A DNA stretch of 11,899 bases from NCBI GenBank assembly GCA_019683665.1, contig JADGIB010000087.1:1-11899 (forward strand), in the 5' to 3' direction. Source of the stretch: Solirubrobacteraceae bacterium. Lineage in GTDB: Bacteria > Actinomycetota > Thermoleophilia > Solirubrobacterales > Solirubrobacteraceae. Below the pieces are notes generated by a model. The model made no database searches. It was not told where the DNA came from and was given only the letters and a program-made list of their open reading frames with translations. The position numbers and the translations under genes were made by a program. Below, in pieces: positions 6,150-11,899 of this stretch (positions within the stretch are counted from its first letter, which is position 1; each line of letters starts with the position of its first letter).

Positions 6150-6770
6150 GTGAGCGAGATCGAGATCGAGACCCCGCACGGCCCGGCGCGGGCCCACGTC
6201 CACCCGGCGGCGGCGCCGCGCGGCGCGCTCGTCCTGGGCCACGGCGCGGGCGGCGGGGTCGGCGCCCGCGACCTCGTGGCGGCCGCCCGGGTCGCCAACG
6301 AGGAGCACCTCAGCGCGGTCCTCGTCGAGCAGCCGTACCGGGTCGCGGGCCGCCGCGCCCCGGCGCCCGCCCCGCAGCTCGACGCGGCGTGGACGGCGGT
6401 GTGCGCGCACCTGCTCGCCGGGCCGCTCGCGGGCCTGCCGCTCGTGACGGGCGGGCGCTCGTCGGGCGCGCGGGTGGCGTGCCGGACGGCGGACGCGACG
6501 GGCGCCGCCGGGGTCCTGTGCCTGGCCTTCCCGCTGCAGCCGCGGCCGCGAAGGGGCGCGTCGGCGCCGCCGCCCAGCCGGCTGGGCGAGCTGGAGGCGG
6601 TGACCGTCCCGGTGCTCGTCGTCCAGGGCGAGCGCGACCCGTTCGGGATCCCGCCGCCGGCGCCGGGGCGGACGGTCGTGCGGGTGGCCGGCGACCACGC
6701 GCTGCGCGGCGACCTCGACGCGGTCCGCGAGGCGATCCGCGGCTGGCTGCGCCGCATCCTTGACATGTAA
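6150..6770 (+). CDS. Alpha/beta-fold hydrolase (KANL3/Tex30-like family)
   Basis: A 206-residue alpha/beta hydrolase of the small KANL3/Tex30-like (COG3571) type. Seen: opening IETPHGPARAHVHP, LVLGHGAGGG (27-36) forming the oxyanion region, LVEQPYRVAGRR, nucleophile elbow GRSSG with Ser104, GERDPFG with Asp163, and GDHALRG with His183. These give a complete Ser-Asp-His triad. Natural substrates of the family are poorly known. GTG at 6150 is chosen because the conserved IETPHGP stretch follows directly. An in-frame ATG at 6060 would run inside the divergent DUF2237 gene and is unlikely. There is no visible Shine-Dalgarno. The last codons (Leu-Asp-Met-stop) are built from the -35 element and operator of the following ArsR gene. 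Confidence 0.9.
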   Translation: MSEIEIETPHGPARAHVHPAAAPRGALVLGHGAGGGVGARDLVAAARVANEEHLSAVLVEQPYRVAGRRAPAPAPQLDAAWTAVCAHLLAGPLAGLPLVTGGRSSGARVACRTADATGAAGVLCLAFPLQPRPRRGASAPPPSRLGELEAVTVPVLVVQGERDPFGIPPPAPGRTVVRVAGDHALRGDLDAVREAIRGWLRRILDM

Positions 6771-6789
6771 CCCTTTGGTTACCTATCTT
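6760..6789 (+). promoter_or_regulatory. Promoter with embedded operator for the ArsR-SRPBCC pair
   Basis: TTGACA (6760-6765) and TATCTT (6784-6789) are separated by 18 bp. Between them lies a perfect inverted repeat GTAACC-N4-GGTTAC (6767-6782). A repressor bound there would block RNA polymerase, and the first gene downstream encodes an ArsR-type repressor, so autorepression is the obvious reading. The expected transcription start (about 6795-6798) falls at or just before the GTG start codon, and there is no Shine-Dalgarno, implying a leaderless mRNA. The -35 box and half of the operator lie within the end of the hydrolase gene, whose TAA stop is part of the left operator arm. Confidence 0.75.
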
Positions 6790-6797
6790 CTCCCCCG

Positions 6798-7118
6798 GTG
6801 ACGGACGACGACCGGGTCTTCAAGGCGCTCGCCGACCCGACGCGCCGCTTCCTCCTCGACCTGCTCTTCGAGCGCGACGGCCGGACGCTCACGGAGCTGG
6901 AGTCGCAGGTGGAGATGACGCGGATCGGGGTGATGAAGCACCTGCGGGTCCTCGAGGACGCCGGTCTCGTCGTGACCCGTCGGCGCGGCCGCGAGAAGCT
7001 GCACTTCCTCAACTCCGTGCCGATCCGGCTGATCCACGACCGGTGGATCGACAAGTACACCGAGCGCCGGGCCTCGGCGCTCGCCGACCTCAAGCGCGAG
7101 TTGGAGGAGACGGGATGA
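6798..7118 (+). CDS. ArsR-family winged-helix repressor
   Basis: A 106-residue single-domain winged-helix protein. Seen: FKALADPTRRFLLDLL (8-23), the recognition helix region MTRIGVMKHLRVLEDAGLV (40-58) and the wing VTRRRGREKLHFLN. It contains no Cys, so the thiol metal site of true ArsR/SmtB sensors is absent. This is typical of the subgroup encoded beside SRPBCC/AHSA1-like proteins. GTG at 6798 has no Shine-Dalgarno and sits at the predicted transcription start, suggesting leaderless translation. The stop overlaps the next ATG by ATGA, so the two genes are translationally coupled. It most likely represses its own two-gene operon through the inverted repeat at 6767-6782. The signal that releases it is unknown. 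Confidence 0.93.
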   Translation: MTDDDRVFKALADPTRRFLLDLLFERDGRTLTELESQVEMTRIGVMKHLRVLEDAGLVVTRRRGREKLHFLNSVPIRLIHDRWIDKYTERRASALADLKRELEETG

Positions 7119-7627
7119 CGACGATGGAGACGGCGACCTTCCAGACCGTCCAGGTGCACCGGGTCTGGATCCGGGCGACGCCGGAGGCGATCTGGGACGC
7201 GATCACGAAGCCCGAGTGGACCGAGCGCTACGGCTACAGCGGCCGGGCCGACTTCGACCTGCGGCCGGGCGGCGCGTACCGCTCGCTGGCCACGCCGCAG
7301 CAGAAGGCGCACGGGCTGCCCGACGTCGTCGTCGACGGCGAGGTCATCGAGGCCGACCCGCCGCGGCGGCTCGTCCACACGATGCGGATGCTCGTCGACG
7401 AGGAGGCGATGTCGGCCGGGTTCACCCGCGTCACCTACGAGATCGAGCCCGGCGTCGGCGGCGCGACGCAGGTGACCGTGACCCACGACGTCTCCACGGC
7501 GCCGCAGATCGCGGCCGTCGTCGGCGGCGGCGCGGCCGGGACCGGCGCCGGCGGCGGCTGGCCGTTCATCCTCAGCGACCTCAAGTCGCTGCTGGAGACC
7601 GGGGAGGCGCTCGGCTACCAGCCGTGA
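7115..7627 (+). CDS. SRPBCC / AHSA1-like domain protein
   Basis: A 170-residue START-like (SRPBCC) protein related to the C-terminal domain of activator of Hsp90 ATPase and to CalC. Seen: VHRVWIRATPEAIWDAITKPEW (about 12-33), YGYSGRADFDLRPGGAYR, VVDGEVIEADPPRRLVHTM, VTYEIEPGVGGATQVTVTHD and a C-terminal WPFILSDLKSLLETGEAL, which is the usual order for the family. The fold forms a hydrophobic ligand cavity; the ligand is not predictable. ATG at 7115 is chosen over an upstream in-frame ATG (7043) inside the ArsR gene because GGAGGAG (7103-7109) lies 5 bases before it and the ATGA overlap is typical. A Gly/Ala-rich insert (GGGAAGTGAGGG, ~137-148) sits before the last helix. Co-transcribed with the ArsR gene. 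Confidence 0.92.
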   Translation: MTTMETATFQTVQVHRVWIRATPEAIWDAITKPEWTERYGYSGRADFDLRPGGAYRSLATPQQKAHGLPDVVVDGEVIEADPPRRLVHTMRMLVDEEAMSAGFTRVTYEIEPGVGGATQVTVTHDVSTAPQIAAVVGGGAAGTGAGGGWPFILSDLKSLLETGEALGYQP

Positions 7628-7678
7628 GCCGGCGCGCCCGTGACGTCGCGCTTGACGCCAGGCGCGCTCGAGGGCGCA

Positions 7679-7707
7679 CCATCGTCGGACGGCGGCCACG
7701 ACGATGG
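7679..7707. repeat. Perfect 9-bp inverted repeat after the SRPBCC gene
   Basis: CCATCGTCG (7679-7687) and CGACGATGG (7699-7707) are exact reverse complements around an 11-base loop, 51 bases past the SRPBCC stop. The right arm overlaps the GGAGG (7706-7710) that precedes the ATG at 7719. It may be a terminator without U tract for the ArsR-SRPBCC operon, a protein-binding site, or a structure masking that ribosome-binding-like sequence. Confidence 0.45.
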
Positions 7708-7722
7708 AGGCGCCTTCGATGA

Positions 7723-7808
7723 CCGCGGGCCGGCCCGGGCCGCGGGCCGGGCCGGCGCGGCGGCGCCCGCCCGGCCGGGCGCCGCCGCGGCGGCCGGGGC
7801 GCGCGGCG
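7723..7808. other. 86-base tract composed only of G and C
   Basis: No A or T occurs from 7723 to 7808. With one A at 7809 the tract continues to 7835, giving 112 G/C of 113 bases. It is built from overlapping GGCC, CCGG and GCGC units, including the 14-bp palindrome CGCCCGGCCGGGCG. This is extreme even for this genome, and it is an assembly-risk spot as well as a likely structured or spacer region. Confidence 0.6.
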
Positions 7809-7908
7809 AGCGCGCGCCGCGGGCCGGCCGCCGCGAGACCGGCCTCCGGCACGGCCGCGGCCAGAGCCGCCCGGTATGTTAAGCCGCAGCCGACTTGTTC
7901 GCTTCTAC

Positions 7909-7938
7909 TTGACAACCGCGCGGCCGAGGGCGTAGGTT
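7909..7938 (+). promoter_or_regulatory. Sigma-70-type promoter of the amidohydrolase gene
   Basis: TTGACA (7909-7914), 18-bp spacer, TAGGTT (7933-7938). The -35 is a perfect consensus, and TAGGNT-like -10 boxes are common in actinobacteria. Transcription would start near 7945, leaving a leader of about 34 bases that contains the GAGGAGGG ribosome-binding site (7967-7974). The surrounding bases 7875-7916 are noticeably AT-richer than the rest of the window. Confidence 0.65.
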
Positions 7939-7978
7939 CGCGGCGTCGTCTGACGTCCGGTTTGCAGAGGAGGGTCGT

Positions 7979-9406
7979 TTGGCCGATCGAGTGCTGATCA
8001 GGGGCGGAACCGTGCTGACGATGGATCGCTCCATCGGAGACCTGCCCACCGGCGACGTGCTGATCGAGGACGGCAGGATCGTCGGGGTCGCGCCGTCGAT
8101 CGACGCGGCGGACGCCGAGGTCATCGACGCCGCGGACCACATCGTCCTGCCCGGCTTCGTCGACACCCACCGCCACACCTGGCAGGCGCCGTGGCGCAAC
8201 ATCGCCTCGGACTGGTCGCTGTTCCACTACCTGTGGGGCATGCACACCGGGCTGAGCAAGTACTACCGCCCGGAGGACACCTACGCGGGCAACCTGCTCG
8301 GCACGGCCGAGGCGCTCGACTCCGGCATCACCACGCTGCTGGACTGGTCGCACAACCTCGCCACGCCCGACCACGCCGACGGCGCGATCGCCGGCCTGCG
8401 CGACTCGGGCGCGCGCACGGTCTTCGCGCACGGCTCCGGCAACCAGCAGTGGGGCCGGGTGCCGCAGAACCCCGTCCCCCACTCCGAGGACGCGCGCCGC
8501 GTGCGCGAGCAGTACTTCAGCTCCGACGACGGGCTCATGACGATGGCGCTCGCCATCCGCGGCCCGCAGTTCACGACCGAGGAGGTCGCCCGCCACGACT
8601 GGGCGCTGGCCCGCGAGCTCGACCTGCGCGTCACCGTCCACGTCGGCGACGGCGAGTTCGGCAGGACCCGGCCGATCGAGTGGATGCGCAAGGAGGGCCT
8701 GCTCGACGACCGCACGACCTACGTCCACTGCTGCACGCTCGCCGACGACGAGCTGAAGATGATCGCCGACACCGGCGGCACCGCCTCGGTCGCCGCCGAC
8801 GTCGAGGTCCAGATGGGGCACGGCTGGCCGGCCACCGGCCGCCTGCTCGACGTCGGCATCCGCCCGAGCCTGTCGATCGACGTCTGCACCTCGACCGGCG
8901 GGCACATGTTCGGCCTCATGCGCACCGCCCTGTCGGTCCAGCGCGGCCTCGACAACGCCGCGCTCGAGGCGGCCGGGACGTCGCTGGCCGGCGGCGAGCC
9001 GATCCGGCTCACCTGCCGCGACATGCTCGAGTTCGCCACGATCGAGGGCGCCCGCGCCTGCGGCCTCGACCACCGCATCGGCTCGCTCACCCCGGGCAAG
9101 GAGGCCGACGTCATCCTCGTGCGCACCGACACGCTCGGGATGACGCCGCTGAACAACCCGGCCGGCGCGCTCGTCTACAACGCCCACCCGGGCCTCGTCG
9201 ACACCGTCCTCGTCGCCGGGCGCGTCGTCAAGCGCGACGGGCGGCTCGTCCACCTCGACGAGGCGAAGCTGCGCCGCCTCGGCGAGGAGACCCGCGACCA
9301 CGTGCTCGCGGCCGCCGCCCAGGACGAGCTCATCAACGACGTCGCCCTGAACGGCACCTGGACGCCGCGCTCGCCCGCCACGCTCGAGCACGCGCACGCC
9401 CACTGA
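7979..9406 (+). CDS. TRZ/ATZ-type amidohydrolase (metal-dependent deaminase/chlorohydrolase superfamily)
   Basis: A 475-residue amidohydrolase with the composite N/C-terminal beta-sandwich and central TIM barrel of the AtzA/TrzN/guanine-deaminase group. Seen: metal ligands His64 and His66 (DTHRHTW), His221 (VHVGD), His250 (YVHCC) and Asp301 (SIDVCTST), and late motifs ATIEGARACGLDHRIGSLTPGKEADVILV and a terminal VAGRVVKRDGRLV. This is one mononuclear metal site of the deaminase type. The usual HxxE glutamate after the third ligand is Asp224 here (HVGD), with Glu226 two residues further. Substrate unknown: annotations of such proteins range from S-adenosylhomocysteine deaminase to cytosine deaminase, and neither is supported here. 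TTG at 7979 is chosen for the GAGGAGGG ending 4 bases upstream; GTG at 7991 is the next option. It has its own promoter and is convergent with the next gene. Confidence 0.9.
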   Translation: MADRVLIRGGTVLTMDRSIGDLPTGDVLIEDGRIVGVAPSIDAADAEVIDAADHIVLPGFVDTHRHTWQAPWRNIASDWSLFHYLWGMHTGLSKYYRPEDTYAGNLLGTAEALDSGITTLLDWSHNLATPDHADGAIAGLRDSGARTVFAHGSGNQQWGRVPQNPVPHSEDARRVREQYFSSDDGLMTMALAIRGPQFTTEEVARHDWALARELDLRVTVHVGDGEFGRTRPIEWMRKEGLLDDRTTYVHCCTLADDELKMIADTGGTASVAADVEVQMGHGWPATGRLLDVGIRPSLSIDVCTSTGGHMFGLMRTALSVQRGLDNAALEAAGTSLAGGEPIRLTCRDMLEFATIEGARACGLDHRIGSLTPGKEADVILVRTDTLGMTPLNNPAGALVYNAHPGLVDTVLVAGRVVKRDGRLVHLDEAKLRRLGEETRDHVLAAAAQDELINDVALNGTWTPRSPATLEHAHAH

Positions 9407-9414
9407 CGGCCGGG

Positions 9415-9438
9415 CGGGGCGGCCGCGCGCCCGCCCCG
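9415..9438. terminator. GC hairpin between convergent genes
   Basis: CGGGGCGG (9415-9422) pairs perfectly with CCGCCCCG (9431-9438) around an 8-base loop. It fills most of the 33-base gap between the amidohydrolase stop and the stop of the minus-strand reductase. There is no U tract. Its position makes a bidirectional terminator the simplest explanation. Confidence 0.5.
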
Positions 9439-9439
9439 C

Positions 9440-11113
9440 TCAGCCCATCAGCACGTCGTGGACGAAGCGCACCGACAGCGCGCCGTCGCCGACCGCGGCG
9501 GCGACGCGCTTCGACGCGCCGGAGCGCACGTCCCCGGCGGCGAAGACGCCCGGGCGGACCGTCTCGAGCATGTGCGGTCGGCGGTCGCGCAGCGGCCAGC
9601 GCAGGTGGCCGGCGCAGTCGGCCGCGCCCTGCCCGCACAGCAGGTAGCCGGCCTCGTCGACGTCGAGGACCCCGCGCGCGGCGTCGGTGCACGGGTCGGC
9701 GCCGATCATCACGAACACGGCGACGGCGCGGACGCGCCGCTCGCTGCCGTCGCGGCGGTCGCGCAGCGTCACCGCGTCGATGGTCTCCTCCCCGTGGACG
9801 GCGACGACCTCGGTCTCGGTCATGAGCTCGATCCGGGGCGACCGCTCGATGCGGTCGACGAGGTAGCGGGACATCGTCCGCGCCAGGCCCTCGCCGCGCA
9901 CGACCATCCGCACGCTCCGCGCCCGCGCCCCGAGGTGGACCGCGGCCTGCCCGGCCGAGTTGCCGCCCCCGACGACGACGACGTCCTCGCCCGCGTAGCG
10001 CTGCCCGTCGGACGGCATCGCCGCGTGGTAGACGCCGGCGCCGGTGAACCGCTCGACCCCGTCGGCGTGCAGGCGCCGCCAGCGCGCCCCGGTCGCCATG
10101 ACGACGGTCCGCGCGAGGACGTGCTGGCCGTCGTCGAGGTCGACCCGCAGCAGCCCCTCGGGGCCGTCGGCCAGCTCGACCGCGCGGTGGAAGCTCGACA
10201 GGACGGCGTCGAAGCGCCGCGCCTGCAGCGTCGCCTTGCGGGCCAGCTCGGTGCCGGAGATCCCGCTCGGGAAGCCGAGGTAGTTCTCGATGCGGGTGCT
10301 CGTCCCCGCCTGGCCGCCCGGCGCCCACGCCTCGGCGACGAGTGTGCGCAGCCCCTCCGACCCGGCGTAGACGGCGGCGGCCAGCCCGGCCGGGCCGGCG
10401 CCGAGGACGACGGTGTCGAAGCGCTCGCCGTCGACCTCGGCGCGCAGGTGGAGGTCGCGCGCGACCTGCGCGGCCGACGGGTTCGGCAGCACCCGGTCGA
10501 CGTTCACGAGCACCGGCGTCTGCTCGCGCGTGAGCCCGAGGTAGCCGAGCATCCGGTCGGCCTCGGGGTCGGTGTCGACGTCGTACCAGTGGACGGGCAG
10601 GAGGTTGCGCTCGAGCAGGTCGCGGACCTCGAAGGCGCGCCGCGAGGCGCGCGAGGCGATGAGCCGCAGGACGCCGTGGCCCTCGCGCTCGTGCCAGGCG
10701 CGGCGGGCCATCATCGTCCGCAGGACGACGTCGCCGAGCTCGATCCACTGGGCCAGCAGCTCGCGCAGCTGCGGGCGGGTGAAGACGACGGCCTCGGTCG
10801 GCTCGAGCGCGACCGCCCGCGAGACGGTCGGCTCGCCGGTGAAGATCGCGATGTCGCCGACGAACGTGCCCGGGTCGACCTCGGCGATCGGCCGGTCCTT
10901 GCCGGGCTTGCGGTCCAGCAGCTGCACGCGCCCGCTGAGGATCACGTGGAACGGCGCGTCGCGCACGCCCTGGTCGTAGAGGACGTCGCCGGGCGCGAAC
11001 GTCCGCGCCTCCCCCAGCTTCCTGAGCTTCGCGAGCTTGTGGTCGGAGAGCCGCGGGTACAGCAGCTCGTCGCCGAGGTCGGGGAACTCCGGCCCCACCA
11101 TGGTGGTCGCCAT
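9440..11113 (-). CDS. Cyclic-nucleotide-binding domain fused to thioredoxin-reductase-like flavoprotein
   Basis: A 557-residue fusion. Seen: a Crp-type cyclic-nucleotide-binding fold (~20-125: FAPGDVLYDQG, ILSGRVQLL, GTFVGDIAIF, SRAVA); a thioredoxin-like fold without Cys (~147-225, cis-Pro motif TPVL at 199-202); then a thioredoxin-reductase-like unit with FAD motif GAGPAG (238-243), PGGQ (265-268), NADPH motif GGGNSAG (382-388) and GDVRSG (527-532). Where thioredoxin reductases carry CxxC, this protein has HAAM (363-366); its only Cys residues are near the C-terminus, so it cannot do standard disulfide exchange. The phosphate-binding cassette is also non-canonical (GD rather than GE), so cNMP binding is unproven. 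Start ATG at 11113 has a weak upstream GGAC. A TACCGT 6 bases upstream could make it leaderless. Probable role: stress or redox sensing, by inference. Confidence 0.9.
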   Translation of the reverse strand: MATTMVGPEFPDLGDELLYPRLSDHKLAKLRKLGEARTFAPGDVLYDQGVRDAPFHVILSGRVQLLDRKPGKDRPIAEVDPGTFVGDIAIFTGEPTVSRAVALEPTEAVVFTRPQLRELLAQWIELGDVVLRTMMARRAWHEREGHGVLRLIASRASRRAFEVRDLLERNLLPVHWYDVDTDPEADRMLGYLGLTREQTPVLVNVDRVLPNPSAAQVARDLHLRAEVDGERFDTVVLGAGPAGLAAAVYAGSEGLRTLVAEAWAPGGQAGTSTRIENYLGFPSGISGTELARKATLQARRFDAVLSSFHRAVELADGPEGLLRVDLDDGQHVLARTVVMATGARWRRLHADGVERFTGAGVYHAAMPSDGQRYAGEDVVVVGGGNSAGQAAVHLGARARSVRMVVRGEGLARTMSRYLVDRIERSPRIELMTETEVVAVHGEETIDAVTLRDRRDGSERRVRAVAVFVMIGADPCTDAARGVLDVDEAGYLLCGQGAADCAGHLRWPLRDRRPHMLETVRPGVFAAGDVRSGASKRVAAAVGDGALSVRFVHDVLMG

Positions 11114-11165
11114 CGTCCAACGGTAGCGCTCGCCCCGACCGTTCGAGGAAACCATCGGGAGCGCG

Positions 11166-11195
11166 GGCGGGACGGCGGCCGGCCGCCGCCCCGCC
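11166..11195. terminator. Near-perfect GC palindrome downstream of the VOC gene
   Basis: Bases 11166-11180 are complementary to 11181-11195 in 14 of 15 positions (one A/C mismatch, 11172/11189), with the fully matched core GGCGGCCGGCCGCC (11174-11187). It starts 13 bases after the stop of the minus-strand VOC gene and lies upstream of the next minus-strand gene, so it probably terminates the VOC transcript. There is no U tract. It could also be a site for a regulator of the reductase gene. Confidence 0.5.
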
Positions 11196-11208
11196 GCGAC
11201 GGCGCCGG

Positions 11209-11691
11209 TCAGCCGGCCGGGACGCCGTCGGCGGCCGCCTGCAGCGCGGCGACGTCGAGCTTGCGCATCCCGAACATCGCGCGCATCGCCCGCTCGGCCC
11301 GCGCCGGGTCGGGATCGGAGAAGAGCGCGTCCATGCCCTTCGGGACCACCTGCCAGGAGAGGCCGTAGCGGTCCTTCAGCCAGCCGCACGGGCCCTCCTC
11401 CCCGCCGGCGGACAGGCGCTCCCAGTAGTGGTCGACCTCGGCCTGGTCCTCGCAGCTGATCTCGAGCGAGACCGCCTCGGTGAACGGGAACTCGGGGCCG
11501 CCGTTGATCGCGACGACCCGCTGGCCGTCCAGCTCGAACTCGACGACCATGACCGTGCCGGCCTCGCGCGGCCCCGCCTCGGTGTAGTGGGTCTTCGAGA
11601 CGATCCGCGAGCGCGGGAAGACCGAGCAGTAGAACGCGGCCGCCTCCTCGGCCTCGGTGTCGAACCACAGGTTGGGGGTGATGCGGGGCAT
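11209..11691 (-). CDS. PhnB-like VOC-superfamily protein
   Basis: A 160-residue vicinal-oxygen-chelate protein of the PhnB-like (glyoxalase/bleomycin-resistance fold) family often annotated 3-demethylubiquinone-9 3-methyltransferase, a name not backed by its chemistry. Seen: the opening PRITPNLWFDTEAEEAAAFYCSVF (2-25), SRIVSKTHYTEAGP, GTVMVVEFELDGQRVVAINGGPEF, EEGPCGWLKDRYGLSWQVVP (~98-117) and the C-terminal MRAMFGMRKLDVAAL helix. All are typical of the family, and the length is normal. The biochemical role of these proteins is generally unknown. ATG at 11691 is supported by GGGAGGT on the minus strand (revcomp of 11700-11706), 8 bases upstream. A hairpin follows its stop. Confidence 0.92.
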   Translation of the reverse strand: MPRITPNLWFDTEAEEAAAFYCSVFPRSRIVSKTHYTEAGPREAGTVMVVEFELDGQRVVAINGGPEFPFTEAVSLEISCEDQAEVDHYWERLSAGGEEGPCGWLKDRYGLSWQVVPKGMDALFSDPDPARAERAMRAMFGMRKLDVAALQAAADGVPAG

Positions 11692-11899
11692 GACGTCTGA
11701 CCTCCCGGTCGGTTCGCTGTCCTCGGTTCAGACCGCGCCGGGGTCCGCGACTCATCGCCGCGCGGCCGCGGCGGCGCGCACGGCGTCCAGGAGCGCGCGC
11801 CCCGTCCGGCCCGCCCGCGTTGCGTGTCGGGGTGGTGGTGTGGGGGCCGCCCGAACCCCCCACCCCCCCGGGGGGGGGCCCGGCGTACTCCCCGGCCGG
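11692..11899. other. Window end without a confident gene; homopolymer-rich tail
   Basis: The first ~20 bases carry the VOC ribosome-binding site. Beyond 11754 a minus-strand frame is open to the window edge and would end with a plausible helical tail (GRALLDAVRAAAARR then TGA at 11754-11752), so it might be the 3' end of another gene. That is weak evidence in such GC-rich DNA. Bases 11856-11881 contain runs of C5, C7, G9 and C3, which look like low-complexity or a poorly resolved assembly end. Confidence 0.3.

Larger units (their letters stand above)
7628..7978. other. Gene-poor region: hairpin, GC-only tract, then promoter
   Basis: About 350 bases without a convincing gene. From left to right: a TTGACG (7652) without a good -10; a perfect inverted repeat (7679-7707); a GGAGG-preceded ATG at 7719 opening an Arg/Pro/Ala/Gly-rich frame that runs through the next promoter into the amidohydrolase gene and is probably not real; an 86-base run without A or T (7723-7808); a locally AT-richer patch (7875-7916); and the amidohydrolase promoter. 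I see no RNA gene or riboswitch here, though the GC-only part would be strongly structured. Confidence 0.6.

Noticed and set aside
7652..7680. TTGACG at 7652 as a promoter for the intergenic ORF
   Set aside because: No acceptable -10 lies 16-19 bp downstream.
7719..7997. ATG frame with a good GGAGG upstream, encoding an Arg/Pro/Ala/Gly-rich product
   Set aside because: It runs through the amidohydrolase promoter, leader and start codon, its composition simply mirrors the GC-only tract, and no domain or conserved motif is visible.
6779..9403. 874-codon open frame on the minus strand across the ArsR, SRPBCC and amidohydrolase genes
   Set aside because: High GC removes stop codons from antisense frames. 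It shows no domain, and the plus-strand genes have clear family motifs.
11114..11863. Long upstream extension of the reductase frame on the minus strand
   Set aside because: It is antisense-frame sequence across the VOC gene with low-complexity Gly/Arg content. The CNB domain begins shortly after ATG 11113.

Overview
This window is very GC-rich bacterial DNA. It has near-saturated G/C third codon positions, frequent GTG and TTG starts, ATGA/GTGA stop-start overlaps, and several genes without a visible Shine-Dalgarno sequence. That combination fits a high-GC actinobacterium, and a Thermoleophilia/Solirubrobacterales-type lineage is my best guess from overall style. No rRNA, tRNA, insertion sequence, phage gene or CRISPR array was seen, so it reads as metabolic chromosome.

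Layout. (1) 64-1493, plus strand: a ferredoxin-reductase-type flavoprotein followed by a translationally coupled, highly charged 65-residue protein. (2) 1501-3981, minus strand: an AraC-family regulator, an HD-domain metalloprotein, a possible 22-residue peptide gene wedged with 4-base overlaps at both ends, and an SDR dehydrogenase. (3) 4111-5706, plus strand and divergent from the AraC gene: a vanillyl-alcohol/eugenol-oxidase-type covalent flavoenzyme with the key active-site residues intact. The AraC/oxidase intergenic region holds a perfect 14-bp palindrome and a 21-bp-spaced repeat. (4) 5726-6118 minus (DUF2237) and 6150-6770 plus (alpha/beta hydrolase), divergent across only 31 bp. (5) 6798-7627 plus: an ArsR-type repressor coupled to an SRPBCC/AHSA1-like protein, with a promoter whose spacer carries a perfect inverted repeat. 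(6) 7628-7978: a gene-poor stretch with an 86-base run containing no A or T, then a good promoter for (7) 7979-9406, a TRZ/ATZ-type amidohydrolase. (8) 9440-11113 minus: a cyclic-nucleotide-binding-domain/thioredoxin-reductase-like fusion lacking the CxxC. (9) 11209-11691 minus: a PhnB-like VOC protein. (10) 11692-11899: no confident gene, ending in homopolymer-rich sequence.

How the genes may work together. The clearest functional unit is the AraC / HD / SDR / flavin-oxidase block at 1501-5706. An EUGO/VAO-type oxidase attacks the benzylic position of a para-substituted phenol, an SDR could oxidise the resulting alcohol, and a divergent AraC regulator is the usual arrangement for an inducible catabolic unit of this kind. 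The ArsR-SRPBCC pair is probably autoregulated. GC-rich hairpins lie between or after convergent and adjacent gene ends (5712-5753, 9415-9438, 11166-11195). The most novel-looking items are the doubly overlapped 22-codon ORF, the HD protein inside an oxidative catabolic block, and the well-defined regulatory sites.
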